Numbered from the stretch's first letter, positions 1-9,135 are shown. The stretch is DNA of 24,133 bases from Flammeovirgaceae bacterium UBA2371 (GCA_002345965.1 DDTF01000042.1:1-24133); one strand, 5' to 3'. A program made the numbers and translations. Notes: generated by a model from the sequence alone, not told the origin.

Positions 1-2070
1 ATTCATGTAGGCAATAACAGTATTCCTTCACCTGGTACGGTATTCACGGGTAATACCATCACCAATGTGTACTACCGACCTGCCTACTTTCAATACATGG
101 CTGGAGGTATTTTTAATAACAACGTGATCAGCCACTCAGGCACTTCCCAAGGAGATTACTACGGTTTTGGACTTGATAACACTTCGGGCTATACAGAGAT
201 ACAGCGCAATCGCATTACCGGGGGCCTGGGCCACGCTATGCGCCTGTACTACTTTGGAGGGGTTGATACCCAACCCTCTCTCATAGCCAACAACTTTTTT
301 CATTCTAATTCAAGCTATGCCACCGTGTACCTGATATACGGAGTTACTTACACCAATGTTTATCACAACAGTGTGAACAACACTTCCTTGGGAGAAGCGT
401 TTCACTTCAACCGATATCAATCAGTAGGCAACCGCATAGTAAATAACAATTTCAAAGCCAACACGGGTCATGCGGTAGAATACCAAACCTCCTCAGCGGT
501 CAACTCGATTGTAGAATCGGATTACAACAACCTGTTTACTTCCGGCTCTTTCATGGGCAGGAACGGTTCTACTAACTATGGAACACTGAACGAATGGAAA
601 ACAGCTACTGGTTTTGAAACCAATTCCATATCTATTGATCCGCAATATCAATCGAATACATTACTGTATTCCGCAGTTGCTGCTATTTCCAATATTGGTA
701 AAAATATAAACGCTATTGTACCCGATGACATCGATGGGCTCGCAAGACCATCAACACCAAGTCTCGGGGCGAATCAATTTGGATCATCAGGAACCCCATT
801 AAGTGGTGAGTATACCATCAATGCTTCAGGTTCTGGTGTTAATAATTTTTTAACCGTTACAGCTGCATTAGATGCATTGAAAAATTTTGGTATAAATGGA
901 CCAGTAACTTTCAAAGTCACAGGTGATTTTAACGAACAACTGACATTTCTGGCAGTTTCAGGATCATCATCAACCAACACAATAACTTTTGAATCGGCAA
1001 CAGGTTTACCTGCCGATGCAATTATTCGATATACCTCAACAACCAGTGGGTCGAATTTTACAATTCGATTGAACAATGCAGACTACTATAGGTTACGAAA
1101 TCTTACTATTAAAGCGGAAGGCACTACTTATGGACGGGCAATTCATGCTATCAACCGGACGATTAATCTTGAATTAGATGGAAATATTATTGAGAGCGTA
1201 GTAACCACCAGTACCTCCAGCAATACAGGAGGTATTTTCATAGTGTCTGCCCAATCACAAAATGTTAGGATTGTTAATAATACCATAAAGTTTGGAGCGG
1301 TAGGCATAGATTTTCAGGGACCAACCTCGAAAGCTACGGGAACAATTGTCCAAAATAATTTGATATTCCAGTCTTACCATAGAGGTATAATGCTTGATTA
1401 TCACACCGCTTTTGTTCTTGACAAGAATCAAGTTTCCAACAACCCCTCATCTTCCAGTTTTCAAGGACTTACAATCGCCAATGTTAATGGACAGTATCAA
1501 ATCACAGCCAATAAAGTAACCGGTGGTAATGCAACTGCCCTGGACATGTTTGCGGCATTAGCAACCGTAGGATCTCCAGCCCTTATCGCTAACAACTTCT
1601 TCCAGTCCAATAATGGATCAAGTTATGCAACAGTCAGTATGAACTATATCCAAAACGCTAATTTTTATCACAACAACATTAATGCAACAGGGACAGGAGC
1701 AGGACTGTACTATGCATCCGCTTCAGGACAAAATATTAATCTGGTAAATAATAATTTCAAGTCAAATGGTTACGCACTCAATGTTATAAACGCAACAGCC
1801 ATTGGTCAAATTAACTATAATAATTACTTTACCTCTGGTACAACTCTAGCACGTTGGAACAGTGTTGACCAACCAGCCCTAGGTGCATTGCAAGGAGCCA
1901 CTGGTCAAGATGCCAATTCACTTTCTGTTGATCCACAATACCAATCTCAAAGTGACCTTACCACACTTGCTTCATCGCTTGCAGGGGCAGGGTTGGATTT
2001 AACAACTACAGTGCCTGCAGATATCAATGGAAGCGTTAGGGCCATTCCTGTCAGTATAGGAGCCACTCAA
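1..2070 (+). repeat. Two homologous beta-helix modules inside the giant protein
   Basis: Module 1 (window start to about 780) and module 2 (about 781-2070) share landmarks in the same order. LIANNFFHSN and LIANNFFQSN lie about 1,300 nt apart; each is followed by an SYATV...YHN segment, then by NSISIDPQYQS or NSLSVDPQYQS, and finally by a VPDDIDGLARP or VPADINGSVRA linker. This is divergent protein-level duplication, not a near-identical DNA repeat. More copies may exist upstream of the window. Confidence 0.7.
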
Positions 2071-5000
2071 TATGCAGCTGCCTTTACCAATGATGGCGCA
2101 CTGAGTCGGATCATTACTCCGGCTAATTCATGTTCATTGACGAATGCAACAGATGTTCGAGTGGAAATAACCAACCTGGGGGCTGCATCTATTTCAGGAT
2201 TACAAGTGGCCTATCAGATCAACGGGGGAACACCCGTGGTGGAAACTATACCTGCAGCAGTTACTATCGCACCAGCAGGTAAATATGAATATACGTTTGC
2301 ACAAAAAGCTGACCTTTCTACCAAGCAAGCCTATACTGTAAAGGCGTATATAATATTTGCAGCGGACGAGAATACCAGCAACGATCAACTTGAAACCACA
2401 GTAACACACTTTCCTGACCTGATAACCACCCTTACAGGTAATGCTACTATCTGTAAAACTGCTTCGATTACACTCACCGCTACAGGGGGTACTCAATATC
2501 TATGGAATACAGGAGCCACCAGCGCTTCAATAACTGTGTCTCCTTTAGTAACAACAACCTATTCTGTGACGATAACCAATGCCAATGGGTGTTCAGAAAC
2601 AAAATCTGTGATTATAACGGTTAAGGAAATTCCGTTGATTAGCTATACCAATGATCTTGGGTATACGAGTTCATTGGTGTCTCCAACACAGGGAGGTACG
2701 GAGGTACCCTTTGAATTCAGAATGATTTATACAGACGCCAATGGAAATTTACCGGCTAGTGGCTATCCCAGAGTGGAACTGGATGCCAACAATAATGGTC
2801 AGGCAACGGATCCGTTGGACATTATACGGATAATGCAAGAAGCGGATGTAGCAGATAATGATGTTACGGATGGGAAAGAATACAGGGTTACGATAACCAA
2901 CCTTTCTGATCAGATCAGTTGGAAAAGTAGAGTAGTTGCCAATAATACCGATGGATGTAGCGCCCAGTCTCCATTTGTTGCGCAGCCTTTTGTTTCTAAT
3001 GATCTGTTGGACGTAGCCATTTATGCCAACGATATATCGTTCAGTAAATCCAATCCAGCAATTAATGAATCCATAAAGATTTATGCCCGCATCCGCAATA
3101 CATCTGATTATTTGGCAGAAAATTTTGTGGTGTCTGCATACATTGATAATGTTCAAGTCTACACGCAGACAGTATTGCAGATAAATCCTCAATCCTCCAT
3201 TACCTTACAGTGGGATCAAAACTTTACTGCATCAGGATTTTATCCGGTAAAATTGGTAATTGACGAATCCAACGTGCTGAGTGAAGACAACGAATTAAAC
3301 AATTTTGCCATTCGTCCGGTGATTGTTGGCGACTATCAGTTGCCTGGAGGAATCAACCCTGTAGCCAATGCTTCTCCGCTTGCGTTGCAGCCTAATAGCA
3401 TCATTACAATTACTGGAAAAGCTGAGTATTTTGGTATAGAACCAACGGTTGATCCTGATGTAGCCGGTGCTACAGTAATTGCTCGTATCACTGGAGGCAA
3501 CGCTGGACAAACAACTACTCAGTCTGATGGAACTTATCAATTGGGCATAAGAGTACCTGCTGTTGCAGGCACCTACACACTTAACGTTGAGGTGACAGAT
3601 TATACACTCACCGGATACCAGGGACCAATTACGTTTACAGTGCTTCCTGCACCACCGTTACCTGATTTATCAACAATTATTACTTTATCAAAGTCTACCA
3701 TTTTGCAGGGCGAGCAAATCACAGGAACCGCAATCATTCAAAATGTGGGTGATATAGCAGCCAATAATTTTGTATTTCGCTATTTGAATTGCGATGCAAT
3801 TCTTGGTGAGCATGTGATCCCTCAATTGAACCCTGGAGAACTTTTGACCTATCAATTTACAACCACTACGAATGTAATTGGAGATTGTTTTAATCGTAAT
3901 AATTGCCTGTTCCAGAGTGTAGCCGATTTGAACAATCAGGTTAGTGAAAAAACAAAAACCAATAATCAATCCCTTGCCTATCTTACTGTACTTCCCGACA
4001 AGCCTGATCTTACAGTAAGTAATTCTACTAATCAATCCATATCGGGCAATGTGAATATGCTCAATCCATTTACATTCTACGTCCGTGTGGATAATATTGG
4101 AGGTGTTGATGCCAACACACCATTTGATGTAAATGTGTACATGGATGCCACACTGATACACACGGAATCATTGACTGCGCTGCCAACGTGTGCGAACCAT
4201 ATATTTACTGTTACTCACAACTTTGCAGATATTCTCGACCATGTGGTGACGGTGCGTGTTGACGAGCCAATAGGTACGGGAAATGTAGATGAATACAGGG
4301 AAACCAATAATGAATTTTCTAAAATCATTAAACACCTGCCACCACCGGTGCAATATCCAAACCTAAGCGTAAACAATAAAGACATAACAGTTACTCCCAT
4401 TTTACCTTCGACCGGAAGTAACTTTAGTATAGAAGTAGTTTACCGCAATTCGGGTTCGGTTCCAATTGTAGCTCCATTTGATATAGAACTAACAATAATT
4501 GAAAATGGGATCGCACGAATTGAAACACAAACTGTTAATTCCGGATTGGCTGCAGGCGCAACTAAGATAGCCACGCTGACAACTAACCTTCAAAGCGATG
4601 GTGATCATACTTTTCGTATTCGGCTCGATAACGGAAATGCGATCACAGAAAGTTCAGAAGGTGATAATGTAGCGCAAATGCCATTATGTGTTGATTTTTC
4701 AGCAAACAGGGTAGGAGGTATTTGGAGTGGTGGGTTTTATGTAAATACTGTTCAAAATTTGACAGCATATATTTATAATCACGGTCTGTTTACAGCTACC
4801 AATGTTCCGGTTACTTTCTTTTTAGATGGTGTGTCAATAGCCAGTGCCATCTTGCCAACAGTTGCCCCTGGTGTTCAAGTTGGAAGCTATTCAGTATCGC
4901 TCCCACATTTATTTGATCAGGTGGGAACATTTGAATTAAAAGTGGTGGTAGATGAATTGAACGCCTATGCTGAATGTCGCGAGGATAACAACGAATACAA

Positions 5001-6672
5001 AACAAATATCCAGGTGCGTGCTCCTTCTCCAGATCTGAGGGTCCTTTCCGAGTACATTTCTCCTAGTAAGATCAATCCAGATGTAAACGAACCGATAACG
5101 ATTTTCCTTTCCTATGATAATATTGGAATAGGAAATACAGGACCTTTTAAAGCACGTATTCTTGTGGATGATGTTCCTTTGGGGCCAGACATTAGTATAC
5201 CTTCAGTATCAGCCGGAGAAGATGGTACAGTACAAATAACTACTCCTTACAGTAGTTCAACCGCGGGTATTCGTATAATCCGAGCACTTTTAGATCCTGA
5301 CAGTGAAATAACGGAGACAACAAAAACAAACAATGAAGCCTCTCGGGCATTAGTGGTAGGCAAAGCACCTAACTTGCTATTCACCGACCTGCAACCGAGT
5401 ATTTCCTGTCCTTCTGATGGCGATAATGTTGTTATTACTGCATCAGTATTTAATTCCGGAGATCTGGATGCTACTGCCGATATACATTTCTTTTATATCA
5501 CCGATTTGGATACTATACCTATTGACGTAAAAAGAGTTACCGTTGCAGGCAAACAAACAGTCTCCCAACAGACCAATTGGTTGGTTATTAATAAGAATTA
5601 TAAACTCTATGGTGAAATAAGAGGTAGTGATCCCGAGGAATTTGATCTCACAGATAATTCAATTCTAACCAAACTTTGCGGTGGACCTTACTTTAATCTC
5701 TTCCTATCTGCAGACGGTCAGGGCATTGTTAAAAAGACTCCCAATTTAAACCGTTACGAAGGTATACAGCAGGTTACTATTTCAGCTACTCCAGCTACTG
5801 GTTGGGATTTCATTGGCTGGCAAGGTGATGCTACCGGAGCTACGAATCCATTGACACTTGACCTTAATGCAGATAGAACTATCTCTGCCAGGTTTAGCAG
5901 AACAGTGGCCGCTCCAATTGTCCAGAATGGCGAGCGATGTGGCACCGGAACTGTAACACTCGGGGCAACTGGTGCTACAGGAACTGAAACTTATGCCTGG
6001 TATACTCAGTCTGCTGGTGGTACCCCGGTCCAGGAAAGTACAAACCCAACTTTTATTACGCCATCATTATCCACAACAACAAGCTACTTTGTATCGGTCA
6101 AATCCACATCAAATGAAAGTCCAAGACTGGAGGTGGTAGCTACAGTTAATCCTATTCCTTCACAACCAATAATTTCAGTTACCGGGGATATACCTTTCTG
6201 CCCTGAAAAACAAGAGAGCGTAACTCTTGGGGCTCCTTCCGGCTTTGGCGCATACCTTTGGTCAAATGCTGAAACCACGGAACAAATCGTTGTAACCAGT
6301 GCCGGTTCCTACAGTGTTAAGGTAATTACGGCACAAGGATGTGAAAGTGAAGTATCACAACCGGTGGAGGTAACAGTTGAATCATGTACTGAACTATTTG
6401 TGTACAATGGTATATCCGCCAATGATGATGAGTTGAATAGCTATTTCCAGGTCAAAAACATTGATGCCTTTCCTGAAACACGAAGCAATCGGTTAAAGAT
6501 TTATAATCGTTGGGGTGATCTTGTATTTGACGTCAAAGATTATGATAACCAGAATAACAGGTTTGTAGGTATCAGCAAGAATGGAGACAAGTTGCCTCCG
6601 GGTACATACTTTTACAAATTGGAATTTGATTCAGGCAGACCAGGCTTAAATGGCTATCTGGTGCTGAAATAA
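1..6672 (+). CDS. Giant T9SS-secreted surface protein, 5'-truncated by window
   Basis: The reading frame is open from base 1, so the true start is upstream; the GTG at 67 is only the first start-like codon. The visible 2,223 codons hold, in order: Asn-rich right-handed beta-helix sequence in two homologous modules (to about nt 2070), a PKD/Ig-like domain (about 2430-2630), another Ig-like stretch (2640-2990), about seven CARDB-like repeats (3000-3330, then 3660-5680) typically ending in Asp/Glu plus Asn-Asn, a carboxypeptidase-regulatory-like insert (about 3350-3640), an InlB/Listeria-type repeat with GWDFIGWQGDA (about 5700-5900), two further Ig/PKD-like domains, and a C-terminal domain with LKIYNRWGDLVFD and LPPGTYFYKLEF (about 6390-6672). 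That last domain is the gliding motility-associated (CHU_C, T9SS type B) sorting domain, so the protein is inferred to cross the outer membrane by type IX secretion. An adhesin or polysaccharide-binding role is plausible; no catalytic motif was recognised. Confidence 0.88.
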   Translation: MHVGNNSIPSPGTVFTGNTITNVYYRPAYFQYMAGGIFNNNVISHSGTSQGDYYGFGLDNTSGYTEIQRNRITGGLGHAMRLYYFGGVDTQPSLIANNFFHSNSSYATVYLIYGVTYTNVYHNSVNNTSLGEAFHFNRYQSVGNRIVNNNFKANTGHAVEYQTSSAVNSIVESDYNNLFTSGSFMGRNGSTNYGTLNEWKTATGFETNSISIDPQYQSNTLLYSAVAAISNIGKNINAIVPDDIDGLARPSTPSLGANQFGSSGTPLSGEYTINASGSGVNNFLTVTAALDALKNFGINGPVTFKVTGDFNEQLTFLAVSGSSSTNTITFESATGLPADAIIRYTSTTSGSNFTIRLNNADYYRLRNLTIKAEGTTYGRAIHAINRTINLELDGNIIESVVTTSTSSNTGGIFIVSAQSQNVRIVNNTIKFGAVGIDFQGPTSKATGTIVQNNLIFQSYHRGIMLDYHTAFVLDKNQVSNNPSSSSFQGLTIANVNGQYQITANKVTGGNATALDMFAALATVGSPALIANNFFQSNNGSSYATVSMNYIQNANFYHNNINATGTGAGLYYASASGQNINLVNNNFKSNGYALNVINATAIGQINYNNYFTSGTTLARWNSVDQPALGALQGATGQDANSLSVDPQYQSQSDLTTLASSLAGAGLDLTTTVPADINGSVRAIPVSIGATQYAAAFTNDGALSRIITPANSCSLTNATDVRVEITNLGAASISGLQVAYQINGGTPVVETIPAAVTIAPAGKYEYTFAQKADLSTKQAYTVKAYIIFAADENTSNDQLETTVTHFPDLITTLTGNATICKTASITLTATGGTQYLWNTGATSASITVSPLVTTTYSVTITNANGCSETKSVIITVKEIPLISYTNDLGYTSSLVSPTQGGTEVPFEFRMIYTDANGNLPASGYPRVELDANNNGQATDPLDIIRIMQEADVADNDVTDGKEYRVTITNLSDQISWKSRVVANNTDGCSAQSPFVAQPFVSNDLLDVAIYANDISFSKSNPAINESIKIYARIRNTSDYLAENFVVSAYIDNVQVYTQTVLQINPQSSITLQWDQNFTASGFYPVKLVIDESNVLSEDNELNNFAIRPVIVGDYQLPGGINPVANASPLALQPNSIITITGKAEYFGIEPTVDPDVAGATVIARITGGNAGQTTTQSDGTYQLGIRVPAVAGTYTLNVEVTDYTLTGYQGPITFTVLPAPPLPDLSTIITLSKSTILQGEQITGTAIIQNVGDIAANNFVFRYLNCDAILGEHVIPQLNPGELLTYQFTTTTNVIGDCFNRNNCLFQSVADLNNQVSEKTKTNNQSLAYLTVLPDKPDLTVSNSTNQSISGNVNMLNPFTFYVRVDNIGGVDANTPFDVNVYMDATLIHTESLTALPTCANHIFTVTHNFADILDHVVTVRVDEPIGTGNVDEYRETNNEFSKIIKHLPPPVQYPNLSVNNKDITVTPILPSTGSNFSIEVVYRNSGSVPIVAPFDIELTIIENGIARIETQTVNSGLAAGATKIATLTTNLQSDGDHTFRIRLDNGNAITESSEGDNVAQMPLCVDFSANRVGGIWSGGFYVNTVQNLTAYIYNHGLFTATNVPVTFFLDGVSIASAILPTVAPGVQVGSYSVSLPHLFDQVGTFELKVVVDELNAYAECREDNNEYKTNIQVRAPSPDLRVLSEYISPSKINPDVNEPITIFLSYDNIGIGNTGPFKARILVDDVPLGPDISIPSVSAGEDGTVQITTPYSSSTAGIRIIRALLDPDSEITETTKTNNEASRALVVGKAPNLLFTDLQPSISCPSDGDNVVITASVFNSGDLDATADIHFFYITDLDTIPIDVKRVTVAGKQTVSQQTNWLVINKNYKLYGEIRGSDPEEFDLTDNSILTKLCGGPYFNLFLSADGQGIVKKTPNLNRYEGIQQVTISATPATGWDFIGWQGDATGATNPLTLDLNADRTISARFSRTVAAPIVQNGERCGTGTVTLGATGATGTETYAWYTQSAGGTPVQESTNPTFITPSLSTTTSYFVSVKSTSNESPRLEVVATVNPIPSQPIISVTGDIPFCPEKQESVTLGAPSGFGAYLWSNAETTEQIVVTSAGSYSVKVITAQGCESEVSQPVEVTVESCTELFVYNGISANDDELNSYFQVKNIDAFPETRSNRLKIYNRWGDLVFDVKDYDNQNNRFVGISKNGDKLPPGTYFYKLEFDSGRPGLNGYLVLK
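3000..5680 (+). repeat. Array of about seven CARDB-like repeats
   Basis: Units of roughly 110 residues start near nt 3001, 3661, 4006, 4357, 4686, 5032 and 5371. Most open with PDL or PNL, contain a V.N.G type core (for example IIQNVGDIAA, VRVDNIGGVDA, LSYDNIGIGN), and close with an acidic Asn-Asn motif such as EDNELNNF, KTNNQS, RETNNEF or EDNNEY. This matches the CARDB (cell adhesion related domain in bacteria) pattern. The fifth unit has a weaker opening (LCVDFSAN). Boundaries are by eye. Confidence 0.72.
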
Positions 6673-6776
6673 CTGTTAATCAGCTAAATAATTGGATCGT
6701 TTTCAACCACCCAAGTGCAAATGACTTAGGGAGACCTATGGTAAGCATCTACTTTCTATGTCTTAAAAGCCTAAAT

Positions 6777-6784
6777 TATTTTTG
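6777..6784 (+). promoter_or_regulatory. Possible -7 box upstream of ku
   Basis: TATTTTTG matches the Bacteroidota sigma consensus TAnnTTTG in the gap between the giant-protein gene and ku. It would give a leader of about 65 nt. No TTG -33 element sits at the usual spacing, so support is weak. A second T-rich run ending in TTTG lies just 2 nt before the ku ATG. Confidence 0.35.
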
Positions 6785-6853
6785 AAAAAAGACCTCATTA
6801 TCAGTACCTTAGTACTCTCTATCTAATTTTTTAGACTAAGTAAATTTTTTGCT

Positions 6854-7711
6854 ATGCGCGCCATCTGGAAAGGTCACATTCAGTTTTCCCTGGTTACAAT
6901 ACCCATAAGGATTTACAATGCCATAGATTCAGGGCAAACCATCAGTTTTAATTTGTTGTCAAAAGATGGCCATAATCCGGTGAGTTACGAGAAGAAAGAC
7001 AAGGTTACGGGAAAGCCTTTGAAAAGTGATGAGATTGTAAAAGGATACCAGTATGAGCCTGGACAGTTTGTGATTATCGAACCTGAGGACTTTGAGAAGG
7101 TTAAATTGAAGAGCACCAAGGTGATAGAAATTGAAGGTTTTGTGAAGGCTGAAGAAGTGCACCCTACCTTGTTTGAGGCGCCTTATTTCATCGGTCCGGA
7201 TGGAGACGTGGCAGCAAAAGCCTATGCATTGCTATGCGGAACATTGAAAGCCAGCGGGAAAATTGGCGTGGGAAAGGTAGTGCTCCGGGACAGAGAAACT
7301 CCCGTTTTGATTAACCCCCATGAAGGAGGGATCATGATGTATCGCTTGAGATACCCCAGTGAAGTGAGAAGCATGCGAGAAGTTCCTCAATTGATTGAGG
7401 TAAAAGATGCTGATAAAGAGCAACTTAAGCTGGCCAAAACTCTGGTGGATTCAATGACCACCAAGTTTTCAAAAATTGAGATGAAGGATCATTATTATGA
7501 TGCCCTCAAAGCCATCATTGACGCCAAAATTGAAGGCAAAGAAATCGTTACTGTAACTGAAGAAGAACCTGAAGTGGTAGATATCATGACGGCCCTTAAA
7601 GCCTCTATAGATCAGGCCAAAAAGAAGCCGATGGAAAAGGCTAAGGGAGCAGCAGCCAAAGAGAAAAAGAAGGCAAAACCCACAAGGACGGCCAAGCGTA
7701 AAGCCAGCTAA
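6854..7711 (+). CDS. ku: Ku, non-homologous end-joining protein
   Basis: The 285-residue protein has the bacterial Ku fold from its first residues: MRAIWKGHIQFSLVTIPIRIY, then SYEKKDKVTGKPL, GYQYEPGQFVIIEPEDFE, and an FEAPYFIGPDG segment near residue 110. Bacterial Ku is a homodimeric ring that binds DNA ends and recruits the ligase LigD in double-strand break repair. The last 40 residues are Lys/Ala-rich (KKKPMEKAKGAAAKEKKKAK), like the basic C-terminal extension known to affect DNA binding in other bacterial Ku proteins. The ATG at 6854 fits the conserved N-terminus exactly. No ligD lies in the window; the next gene is an unrelated TPR protein, so the ligase must be elsewhere if the pathway is complete. 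Confidence 0.95.
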   Translation: MRAIWKGHIQFSLVTIPIRIYNAIDSGQTISFNLLSKDGHNPVSYEKKDKVTGKPLKSDEIVKGYQYEPGQFVIIEPEDFEKVKLKSTKVIEIEGFVKAEEVHPTLFEAPYFIGPDGDVAAKAYALLCGTLKASGKIGVGKVVLRDRETPVLINPHEGGIMMYRLRYPSEVRSMREVPQLIEVKDADKEQLKLAKTLVDSMTTKFSKIEMKDHYYDALKAIIDAKIEGKEIVTVTEEEPEVVDIMTALKASIDQAKKKPMEKAKGAAAKEKKKAKPTRTAKRKAS

Positions 7712-7740
7712 TAGCCGCTTCAATTTTTAATTGAATCCAT

Positions 7741-7748
7741 TATCTTTG
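7741..7748 (+). promoter_or_regulatory. -7 promoter box 5 nt before the TPR gene start
   Basis: TATCTTTG is a perfect TAnnTTTG box, followed by cacct and then the GTG start at 7754. Transcription in this phylum starts a few bases after the box, so the mRNA is predicted to begin at or next to the start codon. No clear TTG -33 element was found. Confidence 0.55.
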
Positions 7749-7753
7749 CACCT

Positions 7754-8353
7754 GTGGCAAAGGTGATTAAGTTTCCGATTCATACACCTGAGAAGTTTGG
7801 CTTCAAGCCTGTTCGCAGGCGTAAGTCAACTGGTATCCCCAAACCAGGCCAGCTCAATTTGTTTACCGGTGGCAAACTGGTAAAACTCAACCAGCTTTCA
7901 ACTTTCGAAGAAGCCCTGCTAATGGATGAACAGGGGGACAAAAAGGCGAAGGCACTTTATAAGAAAGCCATAGCCGAAAATGATGCAAAGGCGGATGCCT
8001 ATTGTAATCTAGGTATATTGGAGTCTGAAGAAAAGAATTATAGTAAGGCCATCGATTGTTTCACTAAATCGCTGAAAGAGGAGCCAAGACACTTTGAAGC
8101 ACATTACAACCTGGCCAACCTTTATGCAGAAATTGGAAATTTCCCATTGGCAAAAATACATTACGAGATCTCAATTGAGATAGAACCTGACTTCCCCAAT
8201 AGCCATTTTAACCTTGGCCTTACATTGGCCATGAACAAGGAAATTGAAAACGCTATCTTATCATTGATGAACTATAGAAGATTGGCAGCACCTGAAGAGA
8301 AAGGGCATGCTGATGACTTGATTTCAACGCTCACCCGCACCATTACCAATTAA
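7754..8353 (+). CDS. TPR-repeat protein
   Basis: This is a 199-residue soluble protein with no signal peptide or TM segment. Residues 1-45 are basic and Pro-containing (KFPIHTPEKFGFKPVRRRKS). Residues about 60-185 form three to four tetratricopeptide repeats, recognisable by AKALYKKAIAENDAKADAYC, NLGILESEEKNYSKAIDCF, NLANLYAEIGNFPLAKIHYE and FNLGLTLAMNKEIENAI. TPRs mediate protein-protein contacts; the partner cannot be read from sequence. The GTG start is chosen because the next Met is at residue 57, inside the fold, and because a -7 box lies 5 nt upstream. The TAA stop forms a shared TTAA with the convergent HEAT-like gene. Cellular role unknown. Confidence 0.82.
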   Translation: MAKVIKFPIHTPEKFGFKPVRRRKSTGIPKPGQLNLFTGGKLVKLNQLSTFEEALLMDEQGDKKAKALYKKAIAENDAKADAYCNLGILESEEKNYSKAIDCFTKSLKEEPRHFEAHYNLANLYAEIGNFPLAKIHYEISIEIEPDFPNSHFNLGLTLAMNKEIENAILSLMNYRRLAAPEEKGHADDLISTLTRTITN

Positions 8354-8868
8354 TTTTTTCTCAATTCTTTAAGCACTTTTTTGCCTCGGGATTTAAATCC
8401 TGGACTTGCATATGGCATTTGATCTTCAATGAGTAGAATTAGCTCCTTTTTAATTTCTGGATAGAACTTGCTCACCTTGCCAAGTACAGTCATGCTGAAT
8501 ACCCTGACTGCTACTGGTTCACCGGTATCATTGAAAAAATGAAAACAGCGTTCAAGCGCTATACCGTGTAGTGACTTCGGTATTTCCACGAATTGTAGCA
8601 TCCTCAACGTATTTCTTTTAACGGCAACATGTATGTTGTTCTTCTTCAGGTTATTAATAATTCTTTTTAAGTGAGGTTTAATTAGTTCCGGATGCTTTTG
8701 TACGCAATAGCTGACGGGCCATGAGGCCCGTTGGGTAATTCTGCTTGAGGAGTTCAAAAAAGCGTTGACCAATTCGGAAAAGCGATCTTTATTATCACCT
8801 ACATAAGCAGCAATCTTGTTTTTGGCGGTTACGTTTAGGTTGTTTTGAAGCTCATTTATCAGGTTCAT
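8350..8868 (-). CDS. HEAT-repeat-like helical protein
   Basis: The product is 172 residues, probably all-helical and cytoplasmic, with no signal peptide. It contains successive antiparallel helix pairs such as FLNSSSRITQRASWPVSYCV, KPHLKRIINNLKKNN, VKRNTLRMLQFVEIP and EPVAVRVFSMTVLGKVS, the last resembling a HEAT motif. Small HEAT-like proteins of this size recur in Bacteroidota, but I cannot assign a function. I start at the ATG at 8868 (MNLINELQ); an in-frame TTG two codons upstream is a poor alternative. The stop overlaps the stop of the convergent TPR gene by four bases (TTAA), leaving no room for a terminator between them. Confidence 0.75.
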   Translation of the reverse strand: MNLINELQNNLNVTAKNKIAAYVGDNKDRFSELVNAFLNSSSRITQRASWPVSYCVQKHPELIKPHLKRIINNLKKNNIHVAVKRNTLRMLQFVEIPKSLHGIALERCFHFFNDTGEPVAVRVFSMTVLGKVSKFYPEIKKELILLIEDQMPYASPGFKSRGKKVLKELRKN

Positions 8869-8984
8869 AATCAATCAATTAGACGCTTAACAATAACATA
8901 ACTACCTGAATGTTAGGTTTTTTGCTGCTCATACTTTAATTTTAAATTCAAGTTAATCGATGAGTTTATGTTAATATTTTTTGC

Positions 8985-9135
8985 CATCGTAGCACTATCA
9001 GCTTTCCAGCTAGGACTCTGTTTTCTTTGTTTGCATCTCAAGCAAGCAAGGTCTTAAGCAGCCTGATAGAGGTAATTTTTAAAATTAAGGAAAGGTGTCC
9101 CGATTTAATCTCGGGCTTTCTGCTTTTCCTTCTTT
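8985..9135 (+). ncRNA. Candidate structured leader or small RNA before the ABC-F gene
   Basis: The roughly 300 bases between the HEAT-like gene and the ABC-F gene hold no convincing CDS. A T-rich box, TATTTTTTGCC (about 8974-8984), resembles a -7 element with one extra T. Downstream, CTATCAG (8995-9001) pairs perfectly with CTGATAG (9063-9069), extended by CTT (9002-9004) with AAG (9056-9058). A second hairpin pairs CCCGA (9099-9103) with TCGGG (9111-9115), flanked by AAAG and CTTT (91-94 and 116-119) and followed by a pyrimidine-rich run to about 9135. This could be a 5' leader with an attenuator, a free sRNA, or chance pairing in AT-rich DNA. It matches no RNA family I recognise. Confidence 0.3.

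Noticed and set aside
2200..4353. Several minus-strand frames of 60-157 residues inside the giant protein
   Set aside because: They are antisense shadows of a long repetitive CDS; they have no promoter, domains or sensible starts.
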